Shown: in pieces, positions 6,495-7,636 of the stretch
Position numbering within the stretch: position 1 is the stretch's first letter
How the letters are laid out: the number at the start of each line of letters is the position of its first letter
Origin: Vulcanococcus sp. SFB_649D_100_25
GTDB taxonomy: Bacteria; Cyanobacteriota; Cyanobacteriia; PCC-6307; Cyanobiaceae
DNA: 7,636 bases
Reading direction: 5' to 3'
Assembly (NCBI GenBank): GCA_030833825.1
Contig: JAURGL010000081.1
Location: 1-7,636, forward strand
Program-made: the position numbers and the translations under genes
Notes under the pieces: model-generated
Told to the model about the DNA's origin: nothing
The model's input: only the letters and a program-made list of their open reading frames with translations
Database searches by the model: none

Positions 6495-7348
6495 TCCACC
6501 GCTTCGACTACCGCTACACCAAGCCGGTCGTCCTGGGGCCCCATCGCTTCTGCCTGCGTCCAAGGCCCCATGGCTTCCAGCGGCTGATCGACTTCAAACT
6601 CGAGATCACTCCTGAGCCCAGCCAGCTCTATGAGCTGATGGCAGCCGGCGGCGACACCATCACCCGGGCCCGCTTTCTGCAGGAAACCGAAGCGTTCAGC
6701 GTGGTGGCCACCAGTGAGGTGGAAACCTTCACGGCCCCTTTGATCGAGGCCTGCCTGGACATGGAGATGTCACAGCTTCCGGTGCCGATCGGCAAGCTCA
6801 ACCCTGATCTGCTCAGCAGCCTGCAGGGCTGGTTGCCCAACGGGCAGCACGATGCCGCGGCCGTGGACATGGCCCAGGAAGCGTTGATGGGCAGCGATGG
6901 CAGCAGCCTGAACTTCCTGCAGCAGCTGATCGAGATCATTCAGGACCGGGTCAAGTACACCCAACGGCATGTGGGGCCGGCCTGGCCAGCTGGCCGCACC
7001 CTCAAGGAACGGGTGGGCTCCTGCCGCGATCTGGCGATGCTGATGATCGAGTGCTGCCGCAGCCTCGGCCTTCCGGCCCGCTTTGTCAGTGGTTATCACC
7101 TGCTGGACCCCAAGCCCGAGCGCTACGACCTGCACGCCTGGGCCGAGGTCTATCTGCAGGGTGCGGGCTGGCGCGGCTTTGACCCCAGCGGTCAGGGGGC
7201 GGTGGACGACCGCTACATCCCGGTGGTGACCTCCTCCAAATCCGATCTGACCGCCGCGGTCTGCGGGACGTTTTCAGGGCCCCCTGGCGTGGAGAGCAGC
7301 CTGGACTGGGACATCAGCGTTGAGATCCTCAGCTCCGCCATCCGCTAA
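6479..7348 (+). CDS. Transglutaminase-like cysteine peptidase/transferase (COG1305) with bacterial transglutaminase N-terminal domain
   Basis: The 289-residue protein has two parts. Residues 1-85 match the bacterial transglutaminase N-terminal beta domain (RLIHRFDYRYTKPV, then LRPRP). Residues about 145-250 form the papain-like core. The catalytic triad is visible: Cys182 in GSCRDLA, His219 in DLHAWAEVY, and Asp235 in GFDPSGQG. LGLPARFVSGYHLL (196-209) is the usual strand after the catalytic helix. No signal peptide or membrane segment is seen, so it is probably cytoplasmic. Such proteins cleave or form amide bonds. Beside the ATP-grasp and alpha-E genes it may remove or transfer the amide made by the ATP-grasp enzyme; this is inference. 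The stretch after the Asp (SSKSDLTAAVCGTF) replaces the common GRDxxDVxPxxG motif, a mild divergence. The ATG lies 16 bases inside the alpha-E gene without a clear ribosome site, so it probably depends on translational coupling. Confidence 0.93.
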   Translation: MRARLIHRFDYRYTKPVVLGPHRFCLRPRPHGFQRLIDFKLEITPEPSQLYELMAAGGDTITRARFLQETEAFSVVATSEVETFTAPLIEACLDMEMSQLPVPIGKLNPDLLSSLQGWLPNGQHDAAAVDMAQEALMGSDGSSLNFLQQLIEIIQDRVKYTQRHVGPAWPAGRTLKERVGSCRDLAMLMIECCRSLGLPARFVSGYHLLDPKPERYDLHAWAEVYLQGAGWRGFDPSGQGAVDDRYIPVVTSSKSDLTAAVCGTFSGPPGVESSLDWDISVEILSSAIR

Positions 7349-7587
7349 GCCAGCCCTGACGCGTCCGCAGGTTTTGAGCCCCTAACAGGGCCTCGCGCCA
7401 CCAACGGCGCACCAGTGGGCCGGGGAGCACCGCACCCAAGCGGGCGGGAGCATGGCTGGGGCAGGCATCTGGGCGAACGGCAGGCGCAATTCACCAGGCA
7501 ATCAGGACAACGCTTCAGCTTTTGTTCCCAAGGCTCACGTTTGATTGCGTGGGCAAAGGCACACAGAGCGCGGGCCCGCCAGGCGAC
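7349..7587. other. Intergenic stretch with no convincing complete gene
   Basis: Apart from the hairpins near its left end I find no supported gene. A 30-codon plus-strand frame starting at an ATG (7452) has no ribosome site or family match. On the minus strand, one frame is open from 7587 to a TAG at 7345-7347 and encodes many cysteines, but it has no ATG and no early GTG or TTG. It may be chance, or the remains of a gene. Confidence 0.4.
7355..7375 (+). terminator. Weak intrinsic terminator after the ATP-grasp/alpha-E/transglutaminase operon
   Basis: CCTG(A)CG and CGCAGG form a six-pair stem with one bulged A and a CGTC loop, followed at once by TTTT, starting 7 bases after the stop codon. 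The T run is short, so termination may be partial. A second hairpin (GCCC/GGGC, 7378-7391) follows without a T run. Confidence 0.4.
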
Positions 7588-7636
7588 CTAAAAACGAATC
7601 AGTACGGGGCAGGGTTCATGGGCGGACAACTGCATG
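7588..7636 (-). CDS. Possible C-terminal end of a minus-strand gene (rest outside window)
   Basis: The minus-strand frame is open from the right edge to TAG at 7588-7590 and reads MQLSAHEPCPVLIRF. A hydrophobic-residue ending of the form PCPVL[IV] followed by a stop resembles the last strand of universal stress proteins, but 15 residues are too few to assign a family. The Met at 7633-7635 could also be a start of a tiny frame. If real, the gene is convergent with the transglutaminase operon. Confidence 0.3.
   Translation of the reverse strand, partial: MQLSAHEPCPVLIRF

Noticed and set aside
7569..7579. Perfect palindrome GCGGGCCCGC as a possible terminator
   Set aside because: It has no loop-forming bases and no T run on either side, so it is unlikely to terminate transcription.
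7618..7636. A plus-strand gene starting at ATG 7618 after GGGGCAGGG
   Set aside because: Only six codons are visible before the edge, so it cannot be separated from chance, and the opposite strand offers an equally weak candidate.

Overview
This GC-rich window is packed with genes and looks like the chromosome of a cyanobacterium of the picocyanobacterial type (Synechococcus/Cyanobium-like). That assignment is an inference. It rests on the base composition, the compact and overlapping gene layout, the flavour of the proteins, and a single HIP1 octamer (GCGATCGC at 5611-5618). No ribosomal or photosynthetic marker gene is present to prove it. I see no mobile element, CRISPR array, tRNA or rRNA.

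Left part (1-795): the end of a class IV PLP-dependent aminotransferase/lyase, probably 4-amino-4-deoxychorismate lyase, enters from the left on the plus strand. Its stop codon overlaps the stop codon of a convergent minus-strand gene for a small exported protein of unknown function.

Middle part (796-3928, all minus strand): read in the direction of transcription this is a small c-di-GMP-type PilZ domain protein, then a complete ABC importer: permease, ATPase and a lipoprotein substrate-binding protein. The three transporter genes are joined by two ATGA overlaps. They match the family COG4120/COG1101/COG2984, whose best known relatives are the predicted tryptophan transporters TrpXYZ. The substrate here cannot be read from the sequence. 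The binding protein is encoded last and has a clear Shine-Dalgarno sequence. The exported protein gene lies just behind it on the same strand.

Right part (4024-7348, plus strand): a divergent three-gene operon encodes a circularly permuted ATP-grasp protein, an alpha-E protein (DUF403) and a transglutaminase-like Cys-His-Asp protein. All three reading frames overlap. This trio recurs across bacteria and has been proposed to make or remove a peptide or amide modification, and in many genomes it sits beside the Anbu proteasome-like peptidase. No biochemical product is established, so this is the most interesting system in the window. A weak terminator-like hairpin follows it.

Right edge (7349-7636): a short stretch with no convincing complete gene. 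The last codons of a possible minus-strand gene may enter from the right.
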